A stretch of DNA of 64,000 bases from Aquibium oceanicum (GCF_001889605.1 NZ_CP018171.1:2626501-2690500), one strand, 5' to 3'. Shown: positions 48,048-57,494, counted from the stretch's first letter. Numbers and translations are program-made. Notes: generated by a model not told the origin, from the sequence alone.

Positions 48048-49010
48048 ATGAGCTCCCAGCCGGACTTCCCGATCTATCCGCACCGACACCTGCTCGGTAT
48101 CCGGGAGCTTTCTCCCGCCGACATCGAGTTGTTGCTCGACCGCGCCGAGAAGGCGGTGGCGATATCCAGGCAATCCGAAAAGAAGATGTCGACCCTGCGC
48201 GGCCGCACGCAGATAAACCTCTTCTACGAGGCGTCCACCCGCACGCAGTCTTCCTTCGAACTCGCGGGCAAGCGGCTCGGCGCCGACGTCATGAACATGT
48301 CGGTGGCGTCCTCTTCCGTTAAGAAGGGCGAGACGCTGATCGATACGGCGATGACGCTGAACGCCATGCGGCCCGACATCCTGATCATCCGCCACTCTTC
48401 GGCCGGCGCTGCGGCACTTCTGGCCCAGAAGGTGGGATGCTCGGTGGTCAATGCCGGCGACGGCGCGCACGAGCATCCGACCCAGGCGCTGCTCGACGCG
48501 CTGACGATCCGCCGGGCGCGCGGCACCATCGCCGGGCTGACGGTGGCGATCTGCGGCGATGTCCTGCATTCGCGCGTGGCGCGTTCCAACATCATCCTTC
48601 TCAACGCACTCGGTGCGCGGGTCCGGGTCGTCGCTCCGTCGACGCTGTTTCCGGCCGGCATCCGTCACATGGGGGTGGAGGTCTTCAACTCCATGTCCGA
48701 GGGGCTGAAGGGCGTCGACGTCGTCATGATGCTGAGGCTGCAGCGCGAGCGCATGGAAGGCGCCATGGTGCCTTCGGTGCGCGAATACTTCCGGTACTTC
48801 GGCCTCGACGCGGAGAAGCTGAAACTCGCGCGGGAGGGTGCGCTGGTCATGCATCCCGGCCCGATGAACCGGGGCGTCGAGATCGCATCCGAGATCGCGG
48901 ACGGGCCGCAGAGCGTCATCCAGGAACAGGTGGAGATGGGCGTGGCGGTGCGCATGGCCGTCATGGAGGCGCTGCTGGACCCGCGCCGCAACGAGGATCG
49001 CGCCGCATGA
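48048..49010 (+). CDS. pyrB: Aspartate carbamoyltransferase catalytic subunit
   Basis: Condenses carbamoyl phosphate with aspartate in pyrimidine synthesis. The 320-residue protein has the carbamoyl phosphate loop [18 protein letters not shown] (STRTR variant with Gln), the [14 protein letters not shown] block and [11 protein letters not shown] near the end. It overlaps the following PyrC-like gene by 4 bp (ATGA). There is no regulatory pyrI gene. In related bacteria an inactive dihydroorotase binds this enzyme and is needed for its assembly; the next gene fits that. Confidence 0.96.
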   Translation: MSSQPDFPIYPHRHLLGIRELSPADIELLLDRAEKAVAISRQSEKKMSTLRGRTQINLFYEASTRTQSSFELAGKRLGADVMNMSVASSSVKKGETLIDTAMTLNAMRPDILIIRHSSAGAAALLAQKVGCSVVNAGDGAHEHPTQALLDALTIRRARGTIAGLTVAICGDVLHSRVARSNIILLNALGARVRVVAPSTLFPAGIRHMGVEVFNSMSEGLKGVDVVMMLRLQRERMEGAMVPSVREYFRYFGLDAEKLKLAREGALVMHPGPMNRGVEIASEIADGPQSVIQEQVEMGVAVRMAVMEALLDPRRNEDRAA

Positions 49011-50311
49011 GGACGCCCGCGACCGGCACCACCGTCTTCGCAAATGCCCGCATCCTCGATCCTTCGCGGGGGATCGACGAGCGTGGAACCGTGATCGTGA
49101 CCGACGGCCGCATCGCCGCTGCCGGTGCCGGCGCCGCGAACCAGGGCGTGCCGGAGGGCGCCGAGCAGATCGACTGCGGGGGCAGGGCGGTGATGCCCGG
49201 CCTGGTCGACGGCCGTGTCTTCATCGGCGAACCGGGTGCGGAGCACCGCGAGACGATAGCTTCGGCGAGTGCGGCCGCCGCCGCCGGAGGGGTCACGTCG
49301 CTCGTCATGATGCCGGACACCAGCCCGGTGATCGACGAGGTGTCGCTGGTCGAGTTCGTGCTGCGCACCGCGCGCGATACGGCCGACGTCAACATTCACC
49401 CGGCCGCGGCGATCACCCGCCGCCTGGAAGGGCACGAACTGACGGAATTCGGACTGTTGCGCGAGGCGGGCGCCGTCGCCTTCACCGAAGGGCGGCGCAG
49501 CCTGCGTAGCGCGCTGGTCATGCGCCGCGCGCTCACATACGCGCGCGATTTCGGCGCGGTCGTTGCCCACGAGACGCAGGATCCCGATCTTGCCTCCTCC
49601 GGCGTCATGAACGAGGGGCTGTTCGCCAGCTGGCTCGGACTGCCCGGCATCCCCCGAGAAGCGGAAGCCATCCCGCTGGAACGCGACCTGCTTCTCGCCC
49701 GGCTCACGGGCAGCGCCTATCATGCCGCCAAGATCTCCACCGCAATCTCCGCCTCGGCTATCGCCCGCGCCAAGAACGACGGGGCGAAGGTCACCGCGGG
49801 CGTGTCCATCAATCACCTCTCGCTCAACGAGAACGACGTCGGCGAATACCGCACCTTCTTCCGCCTGTCGCCGCCGCTGCGCTCGGAGGAGGACCGCCTG
49901 GCGATGGTGGAGGCGGTGCGCGACGGCACGATCGACATCGTCGTTTCCTCGCACGATCCGCAAGACGTCGACACCAAGCGGCTTCCCTTCGCAGACGCCG
50001 CCGACGGCGCGATCGGCCTGGAGACGCTGCTGGGCGCGGCACTGCGCCTCCACCACAATGGCGACCTGCCGCTGTTGCGCATCGTCGAACTCCTCTCGAC
50101 CGCGCCGGCGCGCCTTTTCGGCCTGCCCGGCGGGACGCTCGCGCCCGGGAGCGCGGCCGATCTGATCCTCGTCGATCTCGACGATCCCTGGGTCGTGCAG
50201 GAGACCGGAATCCGCTCGCGATCCAAGAACACCTGTTTCGAAGGCGCCCGCCTGCAGGGCCGGGTCTTGCAAACCATGGTAGCGGGCCGCACAATATTTT
50301 CGACCCGCTAG
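49007..50311 (+). CDS. pyrC: Dihydroorotase-like protein lacking catalytic residues (PyrC')
   Basis: A 434-residue amidohydrolase of the type I dihydroorotase family, but the metal-binding segment, normally DxHxH followed by R.PG, reads [14 protein letters not shown]: the two histidines are replaced by Arg70 and Phe72 and the substrate arginine by Gly74. It is thus probably an inactive, structural partner of PyrB, like PyrC' in pseudomonads, and the active enzyme should be encoded elsewhere. The C-terminal part still has [11 protein letters not shown]-like [15 protein letters not shown]. Its ATG overlaps the pyrB stop. Confidence 0.9.
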   Translation: MRTPATGTTVFANARILDPSRGIDERGTVIVTDGRIAAAGAGAANQGVPEGAEQIDCGGRAVMPGLVDGRVFIGEPGAEHRETIASASAAAAAGGVTSLVMMPDTSPVIDEVSLVEFVLRTARDTADVNIHPAAAITRRLEGHELTEFGLLREAGAVAFTEGRRSLRSALVMRRALTYARDFGAVVAHETQDPDLASSGVMNEGLFASWLGLPGIPREAEAIPLERDLLLARLTGSAYHAAKISTAISASAIARAKNDGAKVTAGVSINHLSLNENDVGEYRTFFRLSPPLRSEEDRLAMVEAVRDGTIDIVVSSHDPQDVDTKRLPFADAADGAIGLETLLGAALRLHHNGDLPLLRIVELLSTAPARLFGLPGGTLAPGSAADLILVDLDDPWVVQETGIRSRSKNTCFEGARLQGRVLQTMVAGRTIFSTR

Positions 50312-50337
50312 CCGGTCGCGCCTGCACAGGACCATCG

Positions 50338-50952
50338 ATGCCCGATCCGATCAGCTGGCAGCTCGCCCTGCCGTATCTCCTCGCAGCCCTGGTTTTCGGA
50401 TACCTTCTGGGCTCCATCCCCTTCGGCTTGCTGATCACCCGGGCAGCCGGCCTCGGCGACGTGCGCAAGATCGGATCCGGCAACATCGGCGCGACCAACG
50501 TGCTGCGGACGGGAAACAAGAAACTTGCCGCGCTGACACTGCTCCTCGATGCGCTCAAGGGTACGGCGGCAGTACTGATCGCGGGTCTCTACGGTCCCGA
50601 CCAGGCTTTCGTCGCAGGCTTGGGAGCGTTCCTCGGACATCTCTTCCCGGTCTGGCTCGGCTTCAGGGGCGGGAAGGGCGTGGCGACCTATCTGGGCGTC
50701 CTCATCGCAGTTGCCTGGGAGGGCGCCCTGGTCTTCGCGGTCGCCTGGCTGGCAGTCGCTTTCCTCACGCGATACTCCTCGCTTGCCGCATTGGTCTCCG
50801 CTGTCGCCGTTCCCGTCGCGCTTTATCTTATCGGCCACGTGCAGGCGGCCGAGCTGTTCGTGCTGATGAGCGTTATTGTCTTCTTCAAGCACAGGGCAAA
50901 CATCGCGCGCCTCGCCGCGGGAACGGAATCCCGTATCGGGGCCAAGGGATGA
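50338..50952 (+). CDS. plsY: Glycerol-3-phosphate acyltransferase PlsY
   Basis: Membrane enzyme that acylates sn-glycerol-3-phosphate with acyl-phosphate, the first step of phospholipid synthesis. The 204-residue protein has five or more hydrophobic spans and PlsY motifs: [31 protein letters not shown], and [18 protein letters not shown] (acyl-phosphate loop), plus [12 protein letters not shown] near the end. It overlaps dprA by 4 bp, an order (pyrC-plsY-dprA) typical of Rhizobiales. Confidence 0.96.
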   Translation: MPDPISWQLALPYLLAALVFGYLLGSIPFGLLITRAAGLGDVRKIGSGNIGATNVLRTGNKKLAALTLLLDALKGTAAVLIAGLYGPDQAFVAGLGAFLGHLFPVWLGFRGGKGVATYLGVLIAVAWEGALVFAVAWLAVAFLTRYSSLAALVSAVAVPVALYLIGHVQAAELFVLMSVIVFFKHRANIARLAAGTESRIGAKG

Positions 50953-52088
50953 ACCCCCGGCCGGGCGCTGGTCCGCGGTCGCTGAACGACCGTCAGCGCC
51001 TGAACTGGTTGCGCCTGATCCGCACCGACAACGTTGGACCGGCGACCTTTCGCGATCTGGTCAACCGGTTCGGCTCGGCCGAGGCCGCGCTGGCGCGTCT
51101 TCCCGATCTCGTCCGCGCCGGCGGTTCCGCGCGTCCCGCCAAGATCTGTTCGGAAGACGAAGCGCAGGCGGAACTCGAAGGCATCGCCCGCGTCGGCGCG
51201 CGGTTGATCGCACTCGGCGAGGCCGATTATCCGCCGCTCCTGAGAATGATGGACCAGCCGCCGCCGCTGGTCACCGTACTCGGCGAGCCCGCCGTTTTCG
51301 CCCTGCCGCCAATGGCGGTCGTGGGGGCGCGGAATGCCTCGCTCTCGGGCATCAAGCTCGCCCGCTCCATTGCCAGCGAGATCGGGCGCGAAGGCTACGC
51401 GGTGGTCTCGGGCCTGGCGCGGGGCATCGATGCCGCCGCCCATCAGGGCAGCTTGGCCACCGGTACCGTGGCAGTGCTGGCCGGCGGTATCGACCGGCCC
51501 TATCCGCCCGAAAATGTCGAACTCTGTCGCGAAATCGCCGGCAGCGCCGGAGCCGTAGTCACGGAAATGCCGCTGGGCTGGGAACCGCGCGCCCGCGACT
51601 TCCCGCGCCGGAACCGCATCATCGCCGGCCTGTCGCACGGCCTTCTGGTCGTGGAGGCAGCCATGCGCTCGGGATCGCTGATCTCCGCCCGGCTCGCGGG
51701 GGAGATGGGACGGCTGGTGTTCGCCGTGCCCGGCTCGCCGCTCGACCCGCGTTCGGCCGGAACCAATGGGCTCCTGAAGGACGGCGCAATCCTCGTGACC
51801 GAAGCCCGCGACATTCTCGAGCAACTGTCGCCGCTGATCGGCGCGCCGCTTCCGTCGGCAAGAACGCTGGAAGAGCCTCCGGATTTCTCCGTCACGCCGC
51901 AGCCCGATGACAGCGACCGCTCGCGCGTCGTCGAGGCGTTGGGCGCGACGCCGACCGCGGTCGACGAGATCATCCGGCACACCGGTCTGCATCCGGCGCA
52001 GGTGTTCATGGTGCTCCTGGAACTCGACCTGGCGGGGCGGCTCGAACGGCATCCGGGCGGAATGGTTTCCCTTCTGTTCCCGGGATGA
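50949..52088 (+). CDS. dprA: DNA-processing protein DprA
   Basis: Binds incoming single-stranded DNA during transformation and loads RecA. The 379-residue protein has an N-terminal SAM-like part ([37 protein letters not shown]), the Rossmann-like DprA domain with [11 protein letters not shown] and the [15 protein letters not shown] block, [12 protein letters not shown], and a C-terminal winged helix (about 310-375). The ATG overlaps the plsY stop (ATGA). There is no sign of a full competence set in this window. Confidence 0.95.
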   Translation: MNPRPGAGPRSLNDRQRLNWLRLIRTDNVGPATFRDLVNRFGSAEAALARLPDLVRAGGSARPAKICSEDEAQAELEGIARVGARLIALGEADYPPLLRMMDQPPPLVTVLGEPAVFALPPMAVVGARNASLSGIKLARSIASEIGREGYAVVSGLARGIDAAAHQGSLATGTVAVLAGGIDRPYPPENVELCREIAGSAGAVVTEMPLGWEPRARDFPRRNRIIAGLSHGLLVVEAAMRSGSLISARLAGEMGRLVFAVPGSPLDPRSAGTNGLLKDGAILVTEARDILEQLSPLIGAPLPSARTLEEPPDFSVTPQPDDSDRSRVVEALGATPTAVDEIIRHTGLHPAQVFMVLLELDLAGRLERHPGGMVSLLFPG

Positions 52089-52235
52089 TACACTGAGGTT
52101 CGGGCCTCGACTGGCGGGAGCCCGCTTCGCCCTAATCACGGAAATGTTCCGGGCGCTTCTGGATATATTGGAACCGCTCGTCACAAGCGTCGTTCCATCG
52201 CCAGAGGGACTGAAGTGCCCAGTCAGGAGGCAACT

Positions 52236-52709
52236 ATGAAAAAGTTTATCACAACGCTCTGTGCCGCGGCGATCAGCGTTTCCTTCGCAGGGACGGGATT
52301 GGCGCAGACGGCAGCCGGCGGCGTGCAGACCGTGGCCCCGCCGACGTCTAGTGATGCGCGCGTTATCCAGGTGCAGGGCATGGACTACCACGGCGTCGGT
52401 CCTCGCTGGAATCGCGGCGGGCGTCATTTCCGCGATGGCCGTCACTACAGGGGTCGCATCCCGCACTATCGGGGTTACCGCGGCCACCACCGCTATCGGC
52501 CTGGTTACCGTCGCCACGGAAACTTCTGGTATCCCGGCGCGGCATTCATCGCGGGCGCGATCATTTCCGGCGCTATCAACAACGCCAATCGCTCGGGCAG
52601 CCCGCACATCCAGTGGTGTTACGACAAGTATAGGTCCTACCGTGCGTCGGATAACACCTACCAGCCCTACCACGGGCCGCGTCAGCAGTGCTATTCGCCC
52701 TACAGCTGA
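52236..52709 (+). CDS. BA14K family exported protein
   Basis: A 157-residue precursor with a signal peptide (FITTLCAAAISVSFAGTGLAQT), a central Arg/His/Gly/Tyr-rich low-complexity stretch (residues about 65-105), a hydrophobic glycine-rich span and a BA14K domain: HIQWCYDKYRSYRASDNTYQP ending RQQC. BA14K is an immunoreactive, lectin-like protein of Brucella. AGGAGG at 52225-52230 is five bases before ATG 52236. A strong terminator follows. Role in envelope or lectin activity is inferred from the family. Confidence 0.88.
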   Translation: MKKFITTLCAAAISVSFAGTGLAQTAAGGVQTVAPPTSSDARVIQVQGMDYHGVGPRWNRGGRHFRDGRHYRGRIPHYRGYRGHHRYRPGYRRHGNFWYPGAAFIAGAIISGAINNANRSGSPHIQWCYDKYRSYRASDNTYQPYHGPRQQCYSPYS

Positions 52710-52730
52710 TCCTTACAGGAAACCGAAATG

Positions 52731-52766
52731 AAAGAACCCCGCCGTCGCCGGCGGGGTTCTTTTTTT
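52731..52766 (+). terminator. Intrinsic terminator after the BA14K gene
   Basis: A 12-bp stem, AGAACCCCGCCG at 52733-52744 and its complement at 52749-52760, with a four-base loop and a run of seven Ts. The A-tract on the other side may also serve glnII, which converges from the right and ends at 52783. Confidence 0.9.
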
Positions 52767-52782
52767 GACTAGGAGGAAAACT

Positions 52783-53829
52783 TCAGGCTGCGGCCGAGAC
52801 GGATCCTTCGGCGCCGGTCGGCACGGAGGCGATCGTCTTCAGAACCTGGCTGGCGATCTGGTAGGGGTCGCCCTGCGAGTTCGGACGGCGATCCTCGAGA
52901 TAGCCCTTGTAATCGTTGCGGATGAACGAGTGCGGCACCCGGATCGAGGCACCACGGTCGGCGACGCCGTAGGAGAACTTGTTCCAGGGAGCCGTCTCGT
53001 GCTTGCCGGTCAGGCGCTTGTCGTTGTCCGGGCCGTAGACCGCGATGTGGTCCATCAGGTTCTTCTCGAAGGCCGCCATCAGCGCCTCGAAATACTCCTT
53101 GCCGCCCACCTCGCGCAGGTAGGTGGTCGAGAAATTGCAGTGCATGCCCGAGCCGTTCCAGTCGGTGTCACCCAGCGGCTTGCAGTGATACTCGATGTCG
53201 ATGCCGTACTTCTCGGTCAGCCGCTCCAGCAGGTAGCGCGCCATCCAGATCTGATCCGCGGCCTTCTTGGAACCCTTTCCGAAGATCTGGAATTCCCACT
53301 GGCCCTTGGCGACTTCGGCATTGATGCCTTCGTGGTTGATGCCGGCCGCAATGCACAGGTCGAGATGCTCCTCGACGATCTGGCGTGCAACGTCGCCGAC
53401 GTTCTTGTAGCCGACGCCGGTGTAATAGGGACCCTGCGGCGCGGGATAACCGGAGGTCGGGAAGCCGAGCGGACGGCCGTCCTTGAAGAAGAAGTACTCC
53501 TGCTCGAAGCCAAACCAGGCGCCGTCGTCATCCAGGATCGTGGCGCGCATGTTGCTCGGATGCGGCGTCTCGCCATCGGGCATCATGACCTCGCACATGA
53601 CGAGAATGCCGTTTGCGCGGGCCGGATCGGGGTAGAGCGCCACCGGCTTGAGGACGCAATCCGAGTTGCGGCCTTCCGCCTGCATGGTCGACGAGCCGTC
53701 GAAGCCCCACAGCGGAAGCTCTTCGAGGGTAGGGAAGTCACTGAATTCTCTGACCTGCGTCTTGCCGCGGAGGTTGGGAACCGGGGTGTAGCCGTCGAGC
53801 CAGATGTACTCCAGTTTGTACTTGGTCAT
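52783..53829 (-). CDS. glnII: Glutamine synthetase type II (eukaryote-like)
   Basis: ATP-dependent amidation of glutamate to glutamine. The 348-residue length and sequence (YIWLDGYTPVPNLRGKT at the start, LPLWGFDGSSTMQA, EQEYFFFKDGRPLGFP, HETAPWNKFSYGVADRGASIRVP) are those of GSII, known from rhizobia and eukaryotes, rather than the ~470-residue GSI. In rhizobia glnII is expressed under nitrogen limitation by NtrC with sigma-54; a matching -24/-12 promoter is present 72-88 bp before the start. It converges on the BA14K gene and is divergent from a DUF2735 gene, a common pairing. Confidence 0.97.
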   Translation of the reverse strand: MTKYKLEYIWLDGYTPVPNLRGKTQVREFSDFPTLEELPLWGFDGSSTMQAEGRNSDCVLKPVALYPDPARANGILVMCEVMMPDGETPHPSNMRATILDDDGAWFGFEQEYFFFKDGRPLGFPTSGYPAPQGPYYTGVGYKNVGDVARQIVEEHLDLCIAAGINHEGINAEVAKGQWEFQIFGKGSKKAADQIWMARYLLERLTEKYGIDIEYHCKPLGDTDWNGSGMHCNFSTTYLREVGGKEYFEALMAAFEKNLMDHIAVYGPDNDKRLTGKHETAPWNKFSYGVADRGASIRVPHSFIRNDYKGYLEDRRPNSQGDPYQIASQVLKTIASVPTGAEGSVSAAA

Positions 53830-53900
53830 TGCGTTCTCTCTAGATTGTTGCGCCGGGCGAGGGCCGGTCGCTGCCGTCCTCGAATCTCCGCATTAACCGA

Positions 53901-53917
53901 AGCAATTCACATGCCAG
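53901..53917 (-). promoter_or_regulatory. Sigma-54 (-24/-12) promoter of glnII
   Basis: On the minus strand the sequence reads CTGGCATG, four bases, TTGCT. The GG and GC pairs are ten bases apart as required, and only one position departs from the TGGCACG-N4-TTGCW consensus. Transcription would start near 53890, about 60 bases before the glnII ATG. This agrees with NtrC-dependent glnII expression in rhizobia. Confidence 0.75.
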
Positions 53918-54225
53918 ACCGGCGAACGCATCGCCAAGGCAACGAAAAACATTTGAAATCATTAATTAACTACCGTTTCCGGAACATCCTGTCTCGGTCG
54001 GGCAAGCAGGGGGTGCTCCCAGTTCGGTTAAGGAAGTGGCGGCCTGCCGAAAAAATGGGCGCTGATTGCCGATGCATTCGCAGACCGCAACGCATCGCGC
54101 GCAAACGACTTTCGCCGGCAGTGACCCACACCGAAAAACAGAACAAATCGGCGCTTTGCCAGTTAGGGGAGCAAGGAACACGTCCGCTTAATAGTTGTGC
54201 AATTAGCGATATTTTTTTAGGCACA

Positions 54226-54254
54226 TTGCAAAAAATGCGTGCAGGTATTAGATT
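54226..54254 (+). promoter_or_regulatory. Possible sigma-70-type promoter for the DUF2735 gene
   Basis: TTGCAA at 54226-54231 and TAGATT at 54249-54254 are 17 bases apart in an AT-rich stretch about 50 bp before the gene. Both hexamers are only partial matches to consensus. Confidence 0.3.
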
Positions 54255-54304
54255 CTCTTTCCCAGTCGCACGGTGAGAGCATCATCGAAGGAGAACACAA
54301 AGTC

Positions 54305-54496
54305 ATGGTCACGGAATTCGCTCGGCCTTCGGCCCAGATCTATCACTTTCCGGTGAGCGCCGAAGCGCGCCGCAAAGCCAGGGAACGCCGCTTCGATCTC
54401 AGACAGCCGCTTGCTGAAGCGTCCGCCGCGGCGGTTGTCGATGGAAGCTGGTACCACGAGGAAGCCATGCGCGAGGAAAGCGGGACCAAGCGCTGA
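54305..54496 (+). CDS. DUF2735 family small protein
   Basis: A 63-residue soluble protein beginning MVTEFARPSAQIYHFPVSAEARRK. The SAxIYxFPV motif is typical of the DUF2735 family, which in rhizobia is commonly found next to glnII. AAGGAG at 54288-54293 is eleven bases before the ATG, slightly far. The remainder is charged with a short hydrophobic patch and no domain. Function is unknown; the conserved place beside glnII suggests a nitrogen-related role. Confidence 0.72.
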   Translation: MVTEFARPSAQIYHFPVSAEARRKARERRFDLRQPLAEASAAAVVDGSWYHEEAMREESGTKR

Positions 54497-54629
54497 GCCA
54501 CGCAGTACTCGGATACGCTCTCGGCGACGCTGCCTGATGACCTTTTCCGCGTTCGACGACGGAGACCCCGCTGTCGAATTGCAGGGACGTTTATCGGACG
54601 ATGCCGACTGAGCACGCTTGCAATTGCGG

Positions 54630-55406
54630 TCACGACGCGATCGCGGCCGATGGCCTCTCGTGAAGGGACAGGTCGAACTCGACCTGGTTCCGGCCATTCC
54701 GCTTTGCCTTGTAGAGACGCTTGTCTGCCTTCCCGTAGAGGTCGGCGAAGGTTGTCCTAAAGCGGAAAGCAGCGCCGCCGACGCTGACGCTCAGGCCATA
54801 TTGCTTGCCGTCGGGCGCGAATTTCAGTTCCATCACCGCGAGCCGGATGCGTTCGGCCACCAGTTTCATCAGTCCCGGCGGCGTCGATGGCAAGAAGACA
54901 GAAAACTCCTCTCCGCCGATGCGGCCGACGATGTCGGTCTGGCGCACTGCGCTACTGATGCCCTGCGCGATCAGCTTCAGCGCCTCGTCGCCGCGATCAT
55001 GCCCGAACGTATCGTTGACGGACTTGAAGTGGTCGACATCGATCACGAGCAACGCACCCTCCCGTTCCCTTCCTTCAAGCTTTTCGAGATAGCCTTCCAC
55101 GAGTGCCGTGAACGCCCGGCGGTTGAAGCATGAGGTCAGGCTGTCGGTCGCCGAAACTTCGAGAAGTTCCTGATGCGCGATCGCCATCTCTCGCAACTTG
55201 CTCAGGAGGAGGAAGAACAGGGGCGGCGCAAGCAGGAGCGGGATGAGCAGATTGTTGAGGGGGTTGTCGCCCCAGCGCCAGCCTTCTTCGAATGAGTAGC
55301 TGTCGAAGGCGAACGACACCGCAATGCAGATCAGCGTGCCGATCGCGGTGGAAAGCAAAACCCGCGCCCGTCCCCGCCGCGAAAAATCCAGCCTGCCTTT
55401 GAACAT
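54630..55406 (-). CDS. Membrane-anchored diguanylate cyclase (GGDEF domain)
   Basis: A 258-residue protein predicted to make cyclic di-GMP from GTP. Two transmembrane segments (residues about 16-35 and 52-70) enclose a short periplasmic loop, followed by a GGDEF domain (about 80-245). The active motif is GGEEF at 164-168 and an inhibitory RxxD site (R155-Q-T-D158) lies five residues before it, so feedback control is likely. DSLTSCFNRRAF and DVDHFKSVNDTFGHDRGD are the other landmarks. No EAL domain. The periplasmic loop is too short to name a signal. Confidence 0.93.
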   Translation of the reverse strand: MFKGRLDFSRRGRARVLLSTAIGTLICIAVSFAFDSYSFEEGWRWGDNPLNNLLIPLLLAPPLFFLLLSKLREMAIAHQELLEVSATDSLTSCFNRRAFTALVEGYLEKLEGREREGALLVIDVDHFKSVNDTFGHDRGDEALKLIAQGISSAVRQTDIVGRIGGEEFSVFLPSTPPGLMKLVAERIRLAVMELKFAPDGKQYGLSVSVGGAAFRFRTTFADLYGKADKRLYKAKRNGRNQVEFDLSLHERPSAAIAS

Positions 55407-55610
55407 ATGAGACCGCTCCTCCTGCTGTCAGCGTAGGAGAGCATCGTTAAGGCGGGCTTTCGCAAACGTGCCCGATCCGATCACGAGATCGTGTAGGTGG
55501 TGCACCAACCGCCGAGCGGGCTATGGAGCAACGCGGTGGACGGCCGTTCGCTCGCCGCTTTCGGCTTGGACTGTTGCGGGCTCCTGGAAGGTCCGCCGGG
55601 ATGGTCCGTC

Positions 55611-56057
55611 CTAGCGGATGGGGCGATCTTCCCCACCGGCTTCGATTACGCTTTCGAGCAGTTTGCGGAGTGCAGCCGAGCCCTTGTGGCCGAGATGCTC
55701 TTCCAGCGCCGAATTCTGCTCTTCCACATGGCCACGCACCCGGTCGAACAGGGCTTTCCCACGATCGGTCGTGTAGACGAGCACGCGGCGCTGGTCCTGC
55801 GGATCGGGCGCCCTATGCACAAGGCCGCGCGCCACCATCTTGTCGGTCATCTTCGTCAGCGCCGGGTGGTTCATCAGCACGAGGTCGGCGATCTCTCCCA
55901 TGGAGCGGCCGTTGCGGTCGCTCAGCACCTCCAGCATGCGCCACTGTTCCACGCTGACGCCCTCCGACTGAAGTTCGCGCTCCAGGTCGCCATGCAGCTT
56001 TCGATGGGTCTGCGCCACGAGATAGGCGAGGTAATCGCTCAGCGATCGTTCGGTCAC
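55611..56057 (-). CDS. MarR family transcriptional regulator
   Basis: A 148-residue winged-helix regulator: SLSDYLAYLVAQTHRKLHGDLERELQSEGVSVEQWRMLEVL, then RSMGEIADLVLMNHPALTKMTDKMVARGLVHRAPDPQDQRRVLVYTT, the recognition helix and wing of MarR proteins. GTG 56057 is chosen because GGGAGAGG lies just before it on the minus strand; the frame continues to a TTG at 56111 without a ribosome site. It is divergent from the AmiC-like sensor gene (146 bp between) and probably regulates it or the transporter operon. Confidence 0.87.
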   Translation of the reverse strand: MTERSLSDYLAYLVAQTHRKLHGDLERELQSEGVSVEQWRMLEVLSDRNGRSMGEIADLVLMNHPALTKMTDKMVARGLVHRAPDPQDQRRVLVYTTDRGKALFDRVRGHVEEQNSALEEHLGHKGSAALRKLLESVIEAGGEDRPIR

Positions 56058-56142
56058 ATTCCTCTCCCGGAGGGATGATCGGCTCTGATCCGCCGCGAAT
56101 CGACGCGGCAATGGCCGATTGCCATCATTGCCCGCTTCAGAT

Positions 56143-56158
56143 ACTTAATTCGGAAAAC
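56143..56158 (+). promoter_or_regulatory. AT-rich 16-mer upstream of the AmiC-like gene, related to repeats before the flotillin gene
   Basis: ACTTAATTCGGAAAAC matches GCTTGAATAGGAAAAT (57373-57388) in 11 of 16 positions. It lies between the divergent MarR and AmiC-like genes, within an AT-rich promoter-like stretch. A shared regulator site is possible but the match is loose. Confidence 0.35.
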
Positions 56159-56202
56159 AAAAACAACAATACGGGAACCGAATAGCGGGAGATCCTGGCG
56201 AA

Positions 56203-57327
56203 ATGATCCAGCGATCGATGTTGCGCCACGGGGCGGGCGGCCGCGGCTACACGCCGCTGTCCGGCTTCGACGTTCCCGATTGGTCGTATTTTCGAGGCGC
56301 CGGGCGAAACCGCATCGCGGTCATGGTCCCGATGAGCGGGTCCGCCGGCATCTGGGGGCCTTCCTGCATCTCCTGCGCCCAACTGGCGGCCGACGAGATC
56401 AACCGGCACCGGGGAATCGGCGATCGGGAGGTGGAACTGGTCTTCCTCGATGCCGACGATTCGGTGGTGGACAGTGCGGTCGAAACGATCGCCGGCCTGG
56501 TGGATGATGGCGGCGTGAGCGCCGTCGTCGGCATGCATGTCAGTTCCGTCCGGCAGCGGTTGAACGAGGTCCTGCGCGGACGCATTCCCTATGTCTACAC
56601 GCCGCTCTACGAAGGCAACGAGCGCGCGCCGGGCTGCTTCGCCATCGGCGAGACGCCCGCCGAACAGCTCGCGCCGGCCATCCGTCGTCTTGCGGAGACG
56701 CTGAAGGTTCGCCGATGGGCGCTGGTCGGAAACGACTATGTTTGGCCGCGCGCCTCCCACCGGTTCGCCAAGGACCGCATCGCCGAAGCGGGAGGGCAGG
56801 TGGTGTTCGAGACCTATGTGCCCTTCGGTATCGAGGAACCCGTGGAACTCGTGGAACGTGTCGCGGCCGCGAAGCCCGATATCGTTCTGCTCTCGCTGAT
56901 TGGCCAGGAGGCGGTCGAGTTCAACCGGGTCTTCGGCGCGATGCGGCTCGACCGGTCGATCGTGCGGTTCTCCACCGCGATCGAAGAGAACGTGCTGCTG
57001 GCGACCGGGGCCGACGGCACGCGCAGGCTCTATGCCGCGTCTGCTTACTTCGCCAGCCTGCGCAGCGATGCGAACCTCTCTTTCGTGGAGCGATACCGCA
57101 CCCTGCATGGCGAACGGGCGCCGGTTCTCAACGCACTCGGCCAATCCATCTACGAAGGCATGCATTTCTACTCCGCCCTCAGGGACGGCAAGCGCGCGCG
57201 CCGAGCGCCGATCGTTTATCGCAGCGCCCGCGGCGGCACCTATTTCGACAACGAGCGGAAGGCAAATCCAATCTATCTGGCCCGCGCCGACGAACATTTG
57301 TTCTCGGTCATCGAACGCCTGGTCTGA
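56203..57327 (+). CDS. AmiC/UrtA-like cytoplasmic ligand-binding protein (amide or urea sensor)
   Basis: A 374-residue type I periplasmic-binding-fold protein of the Peripla_BP_5/AmiC group, but without a signal peptide, so it should act in the cytoplasm. Landmarks are IAVMVPMSGSAGIWGPSCISCAQLAADEINRHRGIGDREV, VSAVVGMHVSSVRQRLNEVL, YVYTPLYEGNERAPGCF and RRWALVGNDYVWPRASHRFAKDRI. In Pseudomonas, AmiC is the amide sensor that frees the antiterminator AmiR. No AmiR-like gene is in the window. It precedes a flotillin gene and a urea/amide-type ABC transporter. Confidence 0.82.
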   Translation: MIQRSMLRHGAGGRGYTPLSGFDVPDWSYFRGAGRNRIAVMVPMSGSAGIWGPSCISCAQLAADEINRHRGIGDREVELVFLDADDSVVDSAVETIAGLVDDGGVSAVVGMHVSSVRQRLNEVLRGRIPYVYTPLYEGNERAPGCFAIGETPAEQLAPAIRRLAETLKVRRWALVGNDYVWPRASHRFAKDRIAEAGGQVVFETYVPFGIEEPVELVERVAAAKPDIVLLSLIGQEAVEFNRVFGAMRLDRSIVRFSTAIEENVLLATGADGTRRLYAASAYFASLRSDANLSFVERYRTLHGERAPVLNALGQSIYEGMHFYSALRDGKRARRAPIVYRSARGGTYFDNERKANPIYLARADEHLFSVIERLV

Positions 57328-57360
57328 GGGACCGCTCGTCTTTCCGGAAGGTCGAACGAC

Positions 57361-57469
57361 GCTTCGGAAAATGCTTGAATAGGAAAATAAAAAGCTTGAA
57401 AAAGAAAATGTCGTCGCGCTAGGTTCCTTTCCAATTCAAGGAACCGCGGCATCGGGAATACGCGATTCC
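57361..57469. promoter_or_regulatory. Repeat-rich control region upstream of the flotillin gene
   Basis: Three imperfect direct repeats occur: GCTTCGGAAAAT (57361-57372), GCTTGAATAGGAAAAT (57373-57388) and GCTTGAAAAAGAAAAT (57394-57409), the last two 21 bp apart. Next is a perfect inverted repeat GGTTCCTT/AAGGAACC (57422-57429 and 57438-57445, 8-base spacer), then GGAAT/ATTCC (57455-57459 and 57465-57469). This 110-bp stretch sits in the 167-bp gap before the flotillin gene and is much more AT-rich than its surroundings. It should hold the promoter and operators of the flotillin-transporter operon. Confidence 0.6.
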
Positions 57470-57494
57470 GTCCATCGGAAACGGAGATTGGCGC

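Larger units (their letters stand above)
53830..54304. other. 475-bp intergenic control region between glnII and the DUF2735 gene
   Basis: No credible gene was seen. The left part holds the glnII sigma-54 promoter. The middle is of ordinary composition. The right part (about 54190-54260) is AT-rich with a possible sigma-70-like promoter for the DUF2735 gene and a GCAC...GTGC dyad at 54221-54242 of uncertain meaning. A perfect NtrC enhancer was not found by eye. Confidence 0.5.

Noticed and set aside
48665-50335. A 556-codon minus-strand frame opposite the PyrC-like gene
   Set aside because: It shows no conserved domain and is the complement of a well-supported gene.
54221-54242. GCAC...GTGC dyad as an NtrC enhancer near glnII
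   Set aside because: NtrC sites have seven bases between GCAC and GTGC; here there are fourteen, so the spacing is wrong.
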